DNA of 64,000 nucleotides, from NCBI GenBank assembly GCA_014946745.1, contig JADCRD010000001.1, forward strand, positions 1,548,427 to 1,612,426. The letters are read 5' to 3'. Made by a program: the position numbers and the translations under genes. A model generated the notes under the pieces. That model saw only the letters and a program-made list of their open reading frames with translations, was not told the DNA's origin and did no database searches. Positions 42,747-56,152 of the stretch are shown piece after piece; position 1 is the first letter of the stretch; the number at the start of each line of letters is the position of its first letter. The stretch comes from Lysobacterales bacterium (lineage in GTDB: Bacteria; Pseudomonadota; Gammaproteobacteria; Xanthomonadales; Xanthomonadaceae).

Positions 42747-43663
42747 ACGCTGGCGCGCTCGCTTCGGCCCAGGTGTGGCGTGCGGTGCTGCTGATGCTCG
42801 CCAGCGCCTGCCTGTTCGGCTGCATGGCGGTGGTCATCAGGCTGGCCTCAGCGCAGCTGCATCCGTTCGAGATCGCCTTCTTTCGCAACCTGTTCGGCTT
42901 GGTGTTCGCCCTGCCCCTTCTGCTTCGCCACGGGCCGGGCCTGCTCAGGACGTCGAAGCTTCCTCTCTATTTCTTCCGCTCGGCGATCGGCATCGTGTCG
43001 ATGCTGTGCGGCTTCTGGGCCATCGTGAACCTGCCCTTGGCGCAGGCGGTTTCGCTGTCGTACTCGACGCCGCTGTTCGTGACCATCGGTGCCGTGCTGG
43101 TGTTGGGGGAAGTGGTGCGCGCGCGGCGCTGGACTGCCGTGGCACTGGGCTTCGTGGGCGTGATCTTCATCCTCCGGCCAGGCTCGGAGTTCAGCCCCGG
43201 CGTGCTGGTGGCCCTGCTGGCCGCGGCGCTGAGTGCAGCGGTGGCGATCAGCATCAAGTTCCTGTCGCGCACCGAAAAGCCTGACGCGATCGTGCTCTAC
43301 ACCACTCTGCTGTGGGTGCCGCTGTCGCTGCTGCCCGCGCTGTGGGTCTGGGAAAACCCGCAGGGCATCACTTGGCTGTGGATCGTGCTGGCGGGCTTCT
43401 TCGGCACCGCCGGGCACATGTGCTGGGCGCGCGCACTGCAGCTCGGCGATGCCTCGATGCTCACGCCGATCAGCTTTCTGCAGGTGCCGATCGTCGCCAC
43501 GGCGGGCTATCTGCTCTTCGAGGAGCATCTCGATGCCTGGATCGTGGTCGGAGCCGGCATCATCTTCCTGGCCAACGCCTACATCGCACACCGCGAGGCG
43601 CAGCTGGCGCGTCGAGCGGTGACCGATCCGGAGATCGCGAACGAACCGCCTGCCGCGCGCTGA
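42743..43663 (+). CDS. DMT-superfamily (EamA) transporter
   Basis: Inner-membrane drug/metabolite-type exporter with ten hydrophobic helices in two EamA halves; 306 residues. The first helix is VWRAVLLMLASACLFGCMAVVI and the second half starts about residue 150. WAIVNLPLAQAVSLSYSTPLF and CWARALQLGDASMLTPISFLQ are typical motifs near the middle and end of EamA repeats (quoted in outline). It overlaps murB by four bases, so pyrD-murB-this gene form one coupled operon. Substrate unknown. Confidence 0.9.
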   Translation: MNAGALASAQVWRAVLLMLASACLFGCMAVVIRLASAQLHPFEIAFFRNLFGLVFALPLLLRHGPGLLRTSKLPLYFFRSAIGIVSMLCGFWAIVNLPLAQAVSLSYSTPLFVTIGAVLVLGEVVRARRWTAVALGFVGVIFILRPGSEFSPGVLVALLAAALSAAVAISIKFLSRTEKPDAIVLYTTLLWVPLSLLPALWVWENPQGITWLWIVLAGFFGTAGHMCWARALQLGDASMLTPISFLQVPIVATAGYLLFEEHLDAWIVVGAGIIFLANAYIAHREAQLARRAVTDPEIANEPPAAR

Positions 43664-43853
43664 AGGCACCGTAAACTCAGCGGGGGCGAGAAAAGCCCGC
43701 AGGCCGTAGCGAAGGCCGCGGCCGGCGCTCCTGGCAAAGCGCGGCGCATGCAGTCCAGCCGATCATGCGAATGCGACCGCTGCAGACCTCACCCTGCTCG
43801 CTGTCGACGCGAAGCCAGCGGGGAGAGCGGCGGGCGAAAGGCGCTGGCGGAGC

Positions 43854-44699
43854 TCAGTGTGGGGCGTACAGGAACAGCGCGATCAGTGCGCCGGCGATGG
43901 CAGCGGCGGCCGCGATCAACCAAACAAAGTTGAAGCTGCGCGAGGCTTCATCCGCCGCCGCTGCCGCAGGAGCGGGCGTCGCCATGGCGGCCGCCTGGGC
44001 GAGTTCAGCCGCGCGCATCGGCTTGACAGGCGTATGCGGGTCGTCGCGTCGTCCAGGGCGCAGCCCTGGGGCTTCGAGCACGAATCGGGCGCTGCCTACG
44101 CGGAGCTGGTCTCCGGGCAGCATCCAGCTAGCCGTCAAGGGATGGCCGTTGAGCTCGAAAGCAGCGCCCTGCTGCGGTGATTCCGCCTGCACCAGGCAGC
44201 GGTCGCCATACCAATGCAGGCGCAGCTGGATCGGAGCCAAGCCCTCTTCGTCGACACAGAGGTCAGCGCGCTCGCTGCGACCGATGCTGAGACTGGGAGC
44301 GAAGCTGAAGCTCCGCCCGAAGTAGGGACCGGAGACGCCACGCAGCACCACGCGCGGTCCACCGGCGCGGGCGCCCTGAGCGGCTTCCTCGGCCGGTGGC
44401 AGCGGGGCGTTCGAGACCGGGCCCTGCACTTGCAGGCGCACCCGGTTGAGCGTCAGCACATCACCGGAGCGCAGCAGGGCCAAGCTGCGCACGGGACGCG
44501 CATTGAGGTAGGCCAAGGCGCCCGGCGCCAGACGCAGCGCACAGATGCGACGCTCTGGCTGCAGCTCGATGCGCGCGTGACCCGGCTTCAGCCCTGCGGC
44601 TGGCAGGCACACGGTATCTGCCGCCTCGGAACCGATACTGAGGCTGCCGCGTGTCAATTCGAGGCCGGCGTGCTCGCCGTTGGGGAATGTGAAGCGCAT
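43854..44699 (-). CDS. two-FHA-domain protein with C-terminal membrane anchor
   Basis: 281 residues from MRFTFPNGEHAGLELTRGSL; an in-frame start 20 codons upstream adds an Arg-rich leader. First FHA-like domain about 1-92 (SIGSEAADTVCLPAAGLKPGHARIE). Second FHA domain about 115-205 (FAPSLSIGRSERADLCVDE, LNGHPLTASWMLPGDQLRVG). An Ala/Pro-rich linker leads to one helix at the C-terminus (FVWLIAAAAAIAGALIALFL). FHA domains bind phosphothreonine; no Ser/Thr kinase, phosphatase or secretion gene is next to it, so the partner is unknown. Confidence 0.82.
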   Translation of the reverse strand: MRFTFPNGEHAGLELTRGSLSIGSEAADTVCLPAAGLKPGHARIELQPERRICALRLAPGALAYLNARPVRSLALLRSGDVLTLNRVRLQVQGPVSNAPLPPAEEAAQGARAGGPRVVLRGVSGPYFGRSFSFAPSLSIGRSERADLCVDEEGLAPIQLRLHWYGDRCLVQAESPQQGAAFELNGHPLTASWMLPGDQLRVGSARFVLEAPGLRPGRRDDPHTPVKPMRAAELAQAAAMATPAPAAAAADEASRSFNFVWLIAAAAAIAGALIALFLYAPH

Positions 44700-44893
44700 G
44701 CGGCATCCTAACGCGAGCCTTGCCCGCCATCTAGCGACCCAAGGCAAGGCAGCGGGCAAGCGTCACCACCAGGGTGTCGACTTTGCCTGCTGACCGCACC
44801 GCGCATACTCTGCGCCCCTGGCAAGCGCCTGCACCGGCGCACACCGTGCTGCACCGCTCAACCGTCTGCCACCGATCGACGAGCCCCCTCACC

Positions 44894-45178
44894 ATGCCGA
44901 GCATTCAAATCTCCCGCCGCCACACGCGCTCAATGAAAGACGCGCGGGTGGCCATCGAGCACGTCGCCGAAAAGCTGGCCGAGAAGTTCGCCGTCGAGTA
45001 CGCATGGGAAGGCAACACCCTGCATTTCGAGCGCATGGGGGTGAATGGAAACATCGCTCTGGGGCGGGGTAAGGTCGACGTGATCGTCAAGCTCGGCTTT
45101 CTGCTTTCGGCGCTGCGCGGTCCGATCGAGGCCGAGATCCATCGCTACATCGATCGCGAACTCGGCCCCGAGGAGTAG
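44894..45178 (+). CDS. polyhydroxyalkanoic acid system family protein
   Basis: Small cytoplasmic protein of 94 residues, MPSIQISRRHTRSMKDARVA. The pattern HTRSMKDARVAIEHVAEKLAEKF, then YAWEGNTLHFERMGVNGNIAL and VDVIVKLGFLLSALRGPIEAEI, fits the PHA granule-region family (quoted in outline). The open frame extends 40 codons upstream without family match. No phaC or phasin gene is near, so the link to polyhydroxyalkanoate is by family name only. Confidence 0.8.
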   Translation: MPSIQISRRHTRSMKDARVAIEHVAEKLAEKFAVEYAWEGNTLHFERMGVNGNIALGRGKVDVIVKLGFLLSALRGPIEAEIHRYIDRELGPEE

Positions 45179-45282
45179 AGGCAACGCGGATCAGGCACCG
45201 AGATGCTTCGCCCGCGATGGCGCGCGGCCATGCGGGAGGCGTCAGCCCTGCCCAAGGCAACACGGATCAAGTCCCTCCAGGC

Positions 45283-45443
45283 CTTGATCCGTGGCCGCGA
45301 GTCCGGCACAGGTCCGGACTCGTTCGGCCGCTATGCAGCGACGCCTTCGCTTAGCTCGGTCACGCTGGATCAAGCACGTGCGTGCCCGATCCGCGGGCGC
45401 GCCCTCCATGGCGCGCGGCAACGCTGAATGCTTCAGCGTTGCC
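45283..45443 (-). repeat. dispersed ~160 bp intergenic repeat, copy B
   Basis: The reverse complement reads AACGCTGAAGCATTCAGCGT, TGCCGCGCGCCATGGAGGGC, GTGCTTGATCCAGCGTGACC, then TGCCGGACTCGCGG and GATCAAG, in the same order and over the same length as 6441-6600. It fills most of the gap between the PHA-family gene and the next minus-strand gene. Confidence 0.75.
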
Positions 45444-45462
45444 CTAAACACGCAGGCCTCGA

Positions 45463-46050
45463 TCAGCCCGGCGGGCGAATGTCGATCGTGGCCTCGAAGT
45501 CATAGACGATGCGCACGGTGTCCTTACGACGCTTGCCGCTGGTCGAGGTCAACAGTCGCGGCAGGCCGCTGTCCTTGCACACAGCCATCTCGGTGGTGCT
45601 GTCGCTCTCCATGCCCATGAACTTGCCCTGGGTGGTGTAGCGATAGCGGATCGCATCGCAGCCCTCGACGACGCCCTCGCCGATGCGTTCGACCTCGACC
45701 AGACCGCGCTTGCCCTCTTCGATGGCGTTCGCGCTGTAAGCCTCGACCATGCGCGACATGTTCATCGGCATCTGCATCCAGTTGCCGTCCACCCGCATCC
45801 ACGTGCCCTGTGGCAGCAGGATCATCTCGCTCTCCGGCGAGCGCATGTGAAAGCTCGCCGGCAGCTGCACGTCCATCTCCTGGGTGGTGGTGCGGCCGCG
45901 ACTTTCGATCGCCATGTGCATGCGGTAGCTGCCGTGCGCGAGCGTTTCTTCCCAGGCCGCCACGACTTCGTCGCGCGGATCGGCGTGTGCGGTATCCGCG
46001 CCAAGAGCGGCGATGGCGATGCAACACAGCAGGTGCAGTGATCGACTCAT
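45463..46050 (-). CDS. periplasmic protein, function unknown
   Basis: 195 residues with a signal peptide (MSRSLHLLCCIAIAALGADTAHA). The mature protein is beta-rich: YRMHMAIESRGRTTTQEMDVQLPASFHM, then WMRVDGNWMQMPMNMSRMVEAY and CDAIRYRYTTQGKFMGMES in outline, with many methionines. The shape recalls LolA/LppX-like lipid-binding folds, but no diagnostic motif is visible. Two mature cysteines (GCDAIRY and VCKDSG) could pair. It stands alone, divergent from leucine dehydrogenase. Confidence 0.7.
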   Translation of the reverse strand: MSRSLHLLCCIAIAALGADTAHADPRDEVVAAWEETLAHGSYRMHMAIESRGRTTTQEMDVQLPASFHMRSPESEMILLPQGTWMRVDGNWMQMPMNMSRMVEAYSANAIEEGKRGLVEVERIGEGVVEGCDAIRYRYTTQGKFMGMESDSTTEMAVCKDSGLPRLLTSTSGKRRKDTVRIVYDFEATIDIRPPG

Positions 46051-46281
46051 GGGGGTCTCCGGTGGGTTGAAGAATCACTGCGTGGACAGGCTCTCCGCCG
46101 CAGCTGTAGTCGTCAGTACGTACATCGCTGCAGAAAACCGACATCCGGCGCACGCAAGTTTGCGCTGCAGCGCAGGGTGTCGCCGGCGAATGTCCGGGCT
46201 AGAATGCGCGGCTTCCCGGATCCGATTGCGCATCCGGGCGTTTCCACGCAACGGGCTGCCCCCGCCCCACCGGAGTCTGCA

Positions 46282-47385
46282 ATGATCTTCGAAACCCTGT
46301 CGCGCACCGGCCATGAGCAGGTCGTGTTCTGCCACAACGCCGATGCCGGCCTGAAGGCCATCATCGCCATCCACAACACCGTGCTGGGCCCGGCGCTGGG
46401 TGGCACACGCATGTGGAACTACGCGAGCGACGAGGAAGCGCTGAATGACGTGCTGCGCCTGTCGCGCGGCATGACCTACAAGGCCGCGGTGTCGGGCCTG
46501 AATCTGGGCGGCGGCAAGGCCGTGATCTGGGGCGACCCGAACAAGGACAAGTCCGAGGCGCTGTTCCGCGCCTTCGGCCGCTTCGTGAACTCCTTGAACG
46601 GTCGCTACATCACCGCCGAAGACGTCGGCATCGACGTCAACGATATGGAATACGTGCTGAAGGAGACCGAGTTCGTCACCGGCGTGCACCAGGTCCACGG
46701 CGGCTCGGGCGACCCCTCACCATTCACCGCCTACGGCACCCTGCAGGGCCTGATGGCAGCGATGAACGTCAAGCTGGGCCACGAAGAAGTCGGCAAGCTG
46801 AGCTATGCCGTGCAGGGCGTGGGCCATGTGGGCATGGAGTTCGTCAAGCTGCTGCGCGAGCGCGGCGCCAAGGTGTATGTCACCGACATCAACCAGAAGG
46901 CGGTGGCCCGCGCGGTCGAGGAGTTCGGCTGCGAAGCCGTGGGCCTCGATGAGATCTACGACGTGCCGGCCGATGTGTTCTCGCCGACCGCGCTGGGCGG
47001 CACTCTCAATGAGAAGAGCATCGATCGCATCAAGGCCGGCATCATCTGCGGCGCGGCGAACAACCAGCTGGCCACCGATGCGATCGGCGACGAGCTGCAT
47101 CGCCGCGGCGTGCTGTACGCGCCGGACTACGCGGTCAACGCCGGCGGCCTGATGAACGTCTCGCTGGAGATCGACGGTTACAACCGCGAGCGCGCCATGC
47201 GCATGATGCGGACGATCTACTACAACCTCGGCCGCATCTTCGAAATCAGCGCACGCGACAACATTCCGACCTACAAGGCCGCGGATCGCATGGCCGAAGA
47301 GCGCATCGTCGCTATCGGCAAGGTCAAGCTGCCGCACATGGGCAATGCAGCGCCGCGCTTCCTGGGGCGCATGCGCAACGGCTGA
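46282..47385 (+). CDS. leucine (branched-chain amino acid) dehydrogenase
   Basis: NAD-dependent oxidative deamination of leucine, isoleucine and valine; 367 residues from [21 protein letters not shown]. It belongs to the Glu/Leu/Phe/Val dehydrogenase family: [26 protein letters not shown] with the catalytic Lys, [13 protein letters not shown], the Rossmann segment [15 protein letters not shown] and CGAANNQLA. The length fits leucine dehydrogenase rather than glutamate dehydrogenase. An acyl-CoA dehydrogenase of the isovaleryl type follows by 133 bp on the same strand, which points to leucine catabolism. Confidence 0.92.
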   Translation: MIFETLSRTGHEQVVFCHNADAGLKAIIAIHNTVLGPALGGTRMWNYASDEEALNDVLRLSRGMTYKAAVSGLNLGGGKAVIWGDPNKDKSEALFRAFGRFVNSLNGRYITAEDVGIDVNDMEYVLKETEFVTGVHQVHGGSGDPSPFTAYGTLQGLMAAMNVKLGHEEVGKLSYAVQGVGHVGMEFVKLLRERGAKVYVTDINQKAVARAVEEFGCEAVGLDEIYDVPADVFSPTALGGTLNEKSIDRIKAGIICGAANNQLATDAIGDELHRRGVLYAPDYAVNAGGLMNVSLEIDGYNRERAMRMMRTIYYNLGRIFEISARDNIPTYKAADRMAEERIVAIGKVKLPHMGNAAPRFLGRMRNG

Positions 47386-47518
47386 GCTGCCCTCACGCGA
47401 TGACGCGATGCGCATGTCCACTGCGGCATGCTCATCGCGTCAGTGCCCTGCCCGCCCTTCGTCCATCCCGTGCCGCGCGCCCGCCGGCGCCCGCACGCAA
47501 CATCACCGGAGCCAGCCC

Positions 47519-48676
47519 ATGCGAGCCTTTGAACTCGGCGAAGACATCGACAGCCTGCGCGAAGCCGTCGCCCGTTTCGCCGCCGCCGAGATCGCCCCGC
47601 GCGCCGAGGCCATCGACCGCGACAACGCGTTTCCGATGGACCTGTGGCGCAAGCTGGGCGAGATGGGCCTGCTCGGCATCACCCTGCCGGGCGAGTACGG
47701 CGGCTCGGAGATGGGCTACCTCGCGCATCTGGTGGCGATGGAGGAAATCTCTCGCGCCTCCGGCTCGGTGGGTCTCTCTTACGGCGCGCACAGCAACCTC
47801 TGCGTGCAGAACCTCTACAACCACGGCACGCCCGAGCAGCGCGAGCGCTTCCTGCCCAAGCTCTGCAGCGGCGAGTTCGTGGGCGCGCTGGCGATGAGCG
47901 AGCCGGGTGCCGGCTCCGACGTGGTCGGTTCGATGGCCTGCCGCGCGGAACTGCACGGCGACACCTGGATCGCCAACGGCAGCAAGATGTGGATCACCAA
48001 CGGCCCTGACGCCGACGTGCTGATCGTCTACATGCGCACAGCCGACAAGTCGGAAGGCTCGCGCTGCATGACCGCCTTCCTGGTCGAAAAAGGCATGAAG
48101 GGCTTCAGCACCGCGCAGAAGCTCGACAAGCTCGGCATGCGCGGCAGCAACACCTGCGAGCTGGTGTTCAAGGACTGCGAGATCCCCGCCGCCAACCTGC
48201 TGGGGGAAGTGCATCTGGGCGTGCGCGTGCTGATGTCGGGCCTGAACAGCGAGCGCCTGGTGCTCTCCGGCGGGCCGATCGGGCTGATGCAGGCGGCCAT
48301 GGATATCGTGCTGCCCTATGTGCGCGAGCGCCGCCAGTTCGATTCGCCGATCGGCCGCTTCGGCATCATGCAGGCCAAGATCGCCGACATGTACACCGCC
48401 CTGCAGTCTTCGCGCGCCTTCGCCTACTCGGTGGCCCGCGAGTACGACCGCGGCGTGCGCTCGCGCGTCGATGCCGCGAGCTGCCTGCTGCATTCGTCGG
48501 AGTCAGCGGTGAAGGTGACGCTGGAAGCCATCCAGACCCTGGGCGGCAACGGCTACATCAACGACTACCCCACCGGCCGCCTGCTGCGCGACGCCAAGCT
48601 CTACGAGATCGGCGCCGGCACCAACGAGATCCGCCGCATGCTGATCGGCCGCGAGCTGTTCGAAGGGCGGTTCTGA
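47519..48676 (+). CDS. isovaleryl-CoA dehydrogenase-like acyl-CoA dehydrogenase
   Basis: FAD enzyme, probably oxidising isovaleryl-CoA in leucine breakdown; 385 residues from [20 protein letters not shown]. Motifs: [53 protein letters not shown] (acyl-CoA dehydrogenase signature), [38 protein letters not shown] and [21 protein letters not shown]. The YGAHSNLC block and the catalytic-region Glu placement ([11 protein letters not shown]) are as in isovaleryl-CoA dehydrogenases. The carboxylase genes of the liu pathway are not adjacent. Confidence 0.9.
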   Translation: MRAFELGEDIDSLREAVARFAAAEIAPRAEAIDRDNAFPMDLWRKLGEMGLLGITLPGEYGGSEMGYLAHLVAMEEISRASGSVGLSYGAHSNLCVQNLYNHGTPEQRERFLPKLCSGEFVGALAMSEPGAGSDVVGSMACRAELHGDTWIANGSKMWITNGPDADVLIVYMRTADKSEGSRCMTAFLVEKGMKGFSTAQKLDKLGMRGSNTCELVFKDCEIPAANLLGEVHLGVRVLMSGLNSERLVLSGGPIGLMQAAMDIVLPYVRERRQFDSPIGRFGIMQAKIADMYTALQSSRAFAYSVAREYDRGVRSRVDAASCLLHSSESAVKVTLEAIQTLGGNGYINDYPTGRLLRDAKLYEIGAGTNEIRRMLIGRELFEGRF

Positions 48677-48683
48677 AAGAGCT

Positions 48684-48711
48684 GGGATTGGGGATTCGGG
48701 ATTCGGGATTC
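48684..48711 (+). repeat. tandem GGGATTS heptamers
   Basis: Four consecutive heptamers: GGGATTG, then GGGATTC three times. Same unit as the inverted pair at 19013-19220. Confidence 0.85.
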
Positions 48712-48890
48712 GTCGGCTTGACAGTGAGGCCTGATCGCTGATCCCGCGTTGCCGCTTCGCAAACTCGCAAAGCATTCGCTGTCTCAGCCTGGCGACTGCA
48801 TAGGGTGGGCCCCGGCCCACCGCACCTGAACGCTGGCCCCATTCACCGCTCGAAGCGCGGCGAGGAACGGCCGCGCCTCATTGCCTCAAC

Positions 48891-49538
48891 TCACTCCCCC
48901 AACGGCAGCACTTCCGCCGACGGCGTGTAGTCGCCGACCACGTCCGCGTTCGCCGGCACCTGGAAGCGGAAGAAGCCGGCCTCGAAGCGCGGATTGCGCA
49001 GCCACTCGCTGAACTGGATCCGCGTGCGCTGGCCCAGCGAATCGGTGAACTCCATGCGCGACAGCGTCTGTCCATCGATGCCCAAGAGTGCGGTGCGAAT
49101 GTGCGCATCCTCGAGCTTCGATTCGAGTTCGATCCACTCCAGCCCATCGCGCAGGCCCGCGCTCTTCAGCGTGAACTGGCGCGCGCGCTCCTCGGGGTCG
49201 ATCAGCGCCAGCAGCGGGCTCTGCTGCTCGTCCTCGATCTGCCGGCGCACGGTCACCTGCTCCAGGTCCGGGTCGTAGATGAAGAGGTGTTCGCCGTCGG
49301 CGACGATCAGCTGCGGAAACGGCGTCTCGTACTCCCAGCGCAGCTGGCGCGGCACCGCCAGCGCGATGCTGCCGCTGGTCTGCTCCTTTAGTGTCCCGTT
49401 CTGGTCCAGCACCTGCTGTTCGAAGCGGCCCTGAAGCCCGCTCAGGCCGCTCGTGAAGCCCCCGATGACGGACTCCGCGTCCGCTGCGAATGCCGAAAGA
49501 GAAGCGAGACTCAAGATGCAGACAGCGATCAAGCGCAT
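48891..49538 (-). CDS. lolA: outer-membrane lipoprotein carrier protein LolA
   Basis: Periplasmic chaperone that takes lipoproteins from LolCDE to LolB; 215 residues with signal peptide (MRLIAVCILSLASLSAFA). LolA motifs: GLQGRFEQQVLDQNG, GSIALAVPRQLRWEYETPFPQ, LIVADGEHLFIYDPDLEQVTVR and ARQFTLKSAGLRDGL. It lies 74 bp after the thioredoxin-like lipoprotein gene, in the usual place after ftsK. The ftsK-lolA pair is conserved in gammaproteobacteria. Confidence 0.94.
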   Translation of the reverse strand: MRLIAVCILSLASLSAFAADAESVIGGFTSGLSGLQGRFEQQVLDQNGTLKEQTSGSIALAVPRQLRWEYETPFPQLIVADGEHLFIYDPDLEQVTVRRQIEDEQQSPLLALIDPEERARQFTLKSAGLRDGLEWIELESKLEDAHIRTALLGIDGQTLSRMEFTDSLGQRTRIQFSEWLRNPRFEAGFFRFQVPANADVVGDYTPSAEVLPLGE

Positions 49539-49612
49539 GTGGGTTCTTCTGATTCGGGGCAGAGGGGATTCGATTGTGGGCAGTGATTGCTTAATCGACT
49601 CGCTCTGCAGGC

Positions 49613-50210
49613 TCAATCGATCCTTGCGAACCGCGCCGGAACATTGATCTTGACCCAGCGCACCGGTAGCTCAGGGTGTTCGGCGAGCACCGTCTCGATG
49701 GCGGCGTCGATTGACCGGCATACCCGGCAATCATCGCCAACCAATTGCACGAACAACAGCCCATCCTCCGGCGCACGAAAGCCCAGCGGCACCCCGACCA
49801 TGGCGTCGATCGAGCACGGGTCAAGCCAGGGCACGTGGTAGATATGGCCGTCGACAAGTTCCGACCAAAAGGCCGTCTCTTCGGCGCGCCTGAAGGCAGG
49901 GTCTGCCAATCGTGGATCCGGGCGATGGAGCCCGCTTACGAACTCCCCCTGCGGCCCGAATACGTACAGTCCAGGCAAACGGGACATCAGGTCGACGCGG
50001 CGTTTCGCTTCCAGGATTACAGCCCGCCCTGGCGCCCCAGGGCCATGAGTCGCCGCGCCCCCGGCAAGCGCAGGGTGCGGATGCGACGGGTCCCCTGGCA
50101 CGCCGGAGCAGACTGGTGACATCGCCAGTGGCGGAGGGCTCGCGGCGCAGGCTGACAGCAGCACAAGCGCAGACACGAGCAGGAATGCATGGTTCGGCTG
50201 TCGCCTCAAA

Positions 50211-50218
<8 letters not shown>
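49613..50218 (-). CDS. thioredoxin-like lipoprotein encoded between ftsK and lolA
   Basis: 201 residues from GTG at 50218, overlapping the ftsK stop by eight bases. A lipoprotein signal ([17 protein letters not shown]) is followed by a mature domain whose C-terminal third has [21 protein letters not shown], a CxxC motif in a thioredoxin-like setting, then [13 protein letters not shown]. The central region ([18 protein letters not shown]) is unassigned. A membrane-tethered thiol-disulfide protein is likely; the partner is unknown. The GTG start has a weak ribosome site and probably depends on ftsK translation. Confidence 0.78.
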
Positions 50219-53706
<3,488 letters not shown>

Positions 53707-53819
53707 TCCGTCTTGCGGGTGGCGGTGTCGAGCCCGCACCGTCACCCTCCAACGACGCTCACCGCCCTTGCACGGCGCAGTGGCCAGCGTGAGGCCACCT
53801 CATCGGACGTCTGAATCGC

Positions 53820-54956
53820 ATGTCGCTGCGCCATCGCTTCATTCCGCGTCTCGCCGAGGTGGACGCCGCGCGCTGGGACGCCCTGCGCGGCAGCGATGAC
53901 CCCTTCACCTCACATGCCTTCCTGTCGGGTCTGGAGGAGACCGGCTGTCTGCGTCCGCGCTGGGGATGGACGCCGCATCACCTGATCATCGAGGACGAAG
54001 CCGACGGGCTGCTGGCTGCCGCCCCCTGCTACCTCAAGACCAACTCGCACGGCGAGTTCGTGTTCGACCACGCCTGGGCCGAGGCCTACTACCGCGCCGG
54101 CCTCGACTACTTCCCCAAGCTGCTGGTCGCGGTGCCCTATTCGCCCGTCACCGGCCCCCGACTGCTGTGCGGTGGCGATGCGCAGCTTCGCGCCGAACTG
54201 CTGCGCGCGCTGGAGGGCTTCGCCAGCGAGCACCAGCTGTCCGGCGCGCACATCAACTTCCATCCGGCCGAAGCATCGCCCGGGGGCGCATGGCTGGCGC
54301 GCTCGGATCTCCAGTTCCACTGGCATAACGCCGGCTACGCGAGCTTCGAGGCGTTCCTCGCGGCGCTGTCGTCGAAGAAGCGCAAGAACCTCCGCCAGGA
54401 GCGCGCCCAGGTGGCGCGCGCGGGCATTCGCCTTCGCCGGGTGCCTGGGCATCTCGCGACGCGAGAGGAAATCGCAACCGCGCATCAGCTCTACTGCCGC
54501 ACCTTCGATGACAAGGGCAACCACGCCGCGCTGACCCTGGACTTCTTCGAACATCTGGCGCGGCAGCTGGGTCAGCGTTTTGTGCTCGTGCTGGCCGAGC
54601 GCGACGCCGGGATCCTCGCCATGGCGCTGTGTCTGCGCTCGTCCGACACCCTGTACGGCCGCTACTGGGGGTGCTTCGAAGAGGTGCCCGGGCTGCACTT
54701 CGAATGCTGCTATCACCAGGGCATCGAATACTGCATCGAGCAGGGTCTGCAGCGCTTCGAGCCCGGCGCGCAGGGGGAGCACAAACTGGCGCGGGGCTTC
54801 CTGCCGGAGCTGACCCACTCCAGCCACTACCTGCCGATGCCGGCCTTTCGCGAGGCCGTGGCGCGATCGCTTGAGGACGAGCGCCGCGGGCTTGCGCAGT
54901 ATCGGAAAGATCTGTTGGCGCACAGCCCGTACCGCGCCGAGGGCGCTTCTGGATGA
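53820..54956 (+). CDS. FemAB/GNAT-like acyltransferase of the DUF482 (COG3146) family
   Basis: 378-residue cytoplasmic protein starting MSLRHRFIPRLAEVDAARWDAL. It has DDPFTSHAFLSGLEETGCL, HLIIEDEADGLLAAAPCYLK and SGAHINFHPAEA, and the C-terminal GEHKLARGFLPELTHSSHYL typical of DUF482, a family usually annotated as GNAT or peptidoglycan-related N-acyltransferase. The substrate is not known. Its stop overlaps the aat start by four bases, so the two are coupled. Confidence 0.85.
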   Translation: MSLRHRFIPRLAEVDAARWDALRGSDDPFTSHAFLSGLEETGCLRPRWGWTPHHLIIEDEADGLLAAAPCYLKTNSHGEFVFDHAWAEAYYRAGLDYFPKLLVAVPYSPVTGPRLLCGGDAQLRAELLRALEGFASEHQLSGAHINFHPAEASPGGAWLARSDLQFHWHNAGYASFEAFLAALSSKKRKNLRQERAQVARAGIRLRRVPGHLATREEIATAHQLYCRTFDDKGNHAALTLDFFEHLARQLGQRFVLVLAERDAGILAMALCLRSSDTLYGRYWGCFEEVPGLHFECCYHQGIEYCIEQGLQRFEPGAQGEHKLARGFLPELTHSSHYLPMPAFREAVARSLEDERRGLAQYRKDLLAHSPYRAEGASG

Positions 54957-55687
54957 GCTTCCGGCTGCCCGAGCTTGGCACCAGCCCACATGCGCCGTTT
55001 CCGCCGGTGCAGCAGGCCTTGCGTGATCCTAATGGGCTGCTGGCCTGGGGCGGCGGACTGGAACCCGAGCGCCTGCTGCGCGCGTATGCGCAGGGCATCT
55101 TTCCGTGGTTCTCGCCGGGCGAGCCGCCGCTGTGGTGGAGCCCCGACCCACGCATGGTGATCGCCACCGACGCGCTGCATCTCACCCGCCGCTTGCGCCG
55201 CGAGCTTCGCGCGCAGGCGTGGACGGTCACCGCCGACCGCGACTTCGAGGCGGTGATCAGTCTCTGCGCCAAGCTGCCGCGCCGCGGCCAGCGCGGCACC
55301 TGGATCGTACCCGCCATGCGTCGCGCCTACACCGCGCTGCACCGGCTTGGGTATGCGCATTCGATCGAAGCCTGGGACGGTGAGCGGCTGATCGGCGGTC
55401 TCTACGGCCTCAGCATCGGCCGCGCCTTCTTCGGCGAGTCGATGTTCAGCCTCGAATCGGGCGCTTCCAAATGCGTCATTGCGGCCCTGTGTCGACGGCT
55501 CGCCGATTGGGAGATGCCCCTCCTGGATGGCCAAGTCGAGTCTGAGCATCTCGCGCGTCTCGGATTCCGTACCGTGCCGCGCGAACGCTTCCTGGCCGAG
55601 CTGGCCGAACTCGCTTCGGCACCGTCGCGGGTTGGCAACTGGGGCGCTGCGTTCGGAAGCCTCAGCGCTCGCGACGTGGCGGACTGA
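54953..55687 (+). CDS. aat: leucyl/phenylalanyl-tRNA--protein transferase
   Basis: Adds Leu or Phe to N-terminal Lys/Arg of proteins, marking them for ClpS-ClpAP; 244 residues. Motifs: [41 protein letters not shown] (both diagnostic), [29 protein letters not shown] in outline, and [11 protein letters not shown]. The clpS and clpA genes are about 5-7 kb away in the same window, an N-degron set close together. Confidence 0.96.
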   Translation: MSFRLPELGTSPHAPFPPVQQALRDPNGLLAWGGGLEPERLLRAYAQGIFPWFSPGEPPLWWSPDPRMVIATDALHLTRRLRRELRAQAWTVTADRDFEAVISLCAKLPRRGQRGTWIVPAMRRAYTALHRLGYAHSIEAWDGERLIGGLYGLSIGRAFFGESMFSLESGASKCVIAALCRRLADWEMPLLDGQVESEHLARLGFRTVPRERFLAELAELASAPSRVGNWGAAFGSLSARDVAD

Positions 55688-55796
55688 CGCCTTCCGCCAA
55701 CTCCGGTTGAGGCCTCGCGCTTCTCCCCTGCCGTCTGGCGTGGCAGAATGCGCCACTTGTCCGCGGCCCGCAGGCCGCCTCCTGACCCAAGACCGA

Positions 55797-56015
55797 ATGT
55801 CCAAAGACGATTCCATCGAGATGGAGGGCACCGTGTTGGAGACCCTTCCCAACACCGTGTTCCGCGTGAAGCTCGAAAACGGCCACGTGGTGACTGCCCA
55901 CATCTCCGGTCGCATGCGCAAGAACTACATCCGCATCCTGACCGGCGACAAGGTGAAGGTCGAAATGACCCCGTACGACCTGACCAAGGGTCGTATCACC
56001 TACCGCATGAAGTGA
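55797..56015 (+). CDS. infA: translation initiation factor IF-1
   Basis: OB-fold factor in the ribosomal A site; 72 residues: [40 protein letters not shown], ending GRITYRMK. The product is the standard length. The longer frame entering from upstream is the tail of other DNA. A strong terminator follows directly, and aat lies 109 bp upstream. The aat-infA-clpA region order is common in gammaproteobacteria. Confidence 0.98.
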   Translation: MSKDDSIEMEGTVLETLPNTVFRVKLENGHVVTAHISGRMRKNYIRILTGDKVKVEMTPYDLTKGRITYRMK

Positions 56016-56023
56016 TTGAACGA

Positions 56024-56060
56024 CGAAGCCCCGGCCTGCGCGAGCAGGCCGGGGCTTTCG
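56024..56060 (+). terminator. rho-independent terminator after infA
   Basis: Arms CGAAGCCCCGGCCTGC (56024-56039) and GCAGGCCGGGGCTTTCG (56044-56060) around a four-base loop. Confidence 0.88.
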
Positions 56061-56152
56061 TATGCGTGCGATTCAAGTGCCTTGTCAGGCTGAGTTGGGT
56101 CGCGCAGTCGCGCCCGTCCACGGCAGATGGGCCGAAGACGGGCGCGCCGGCC

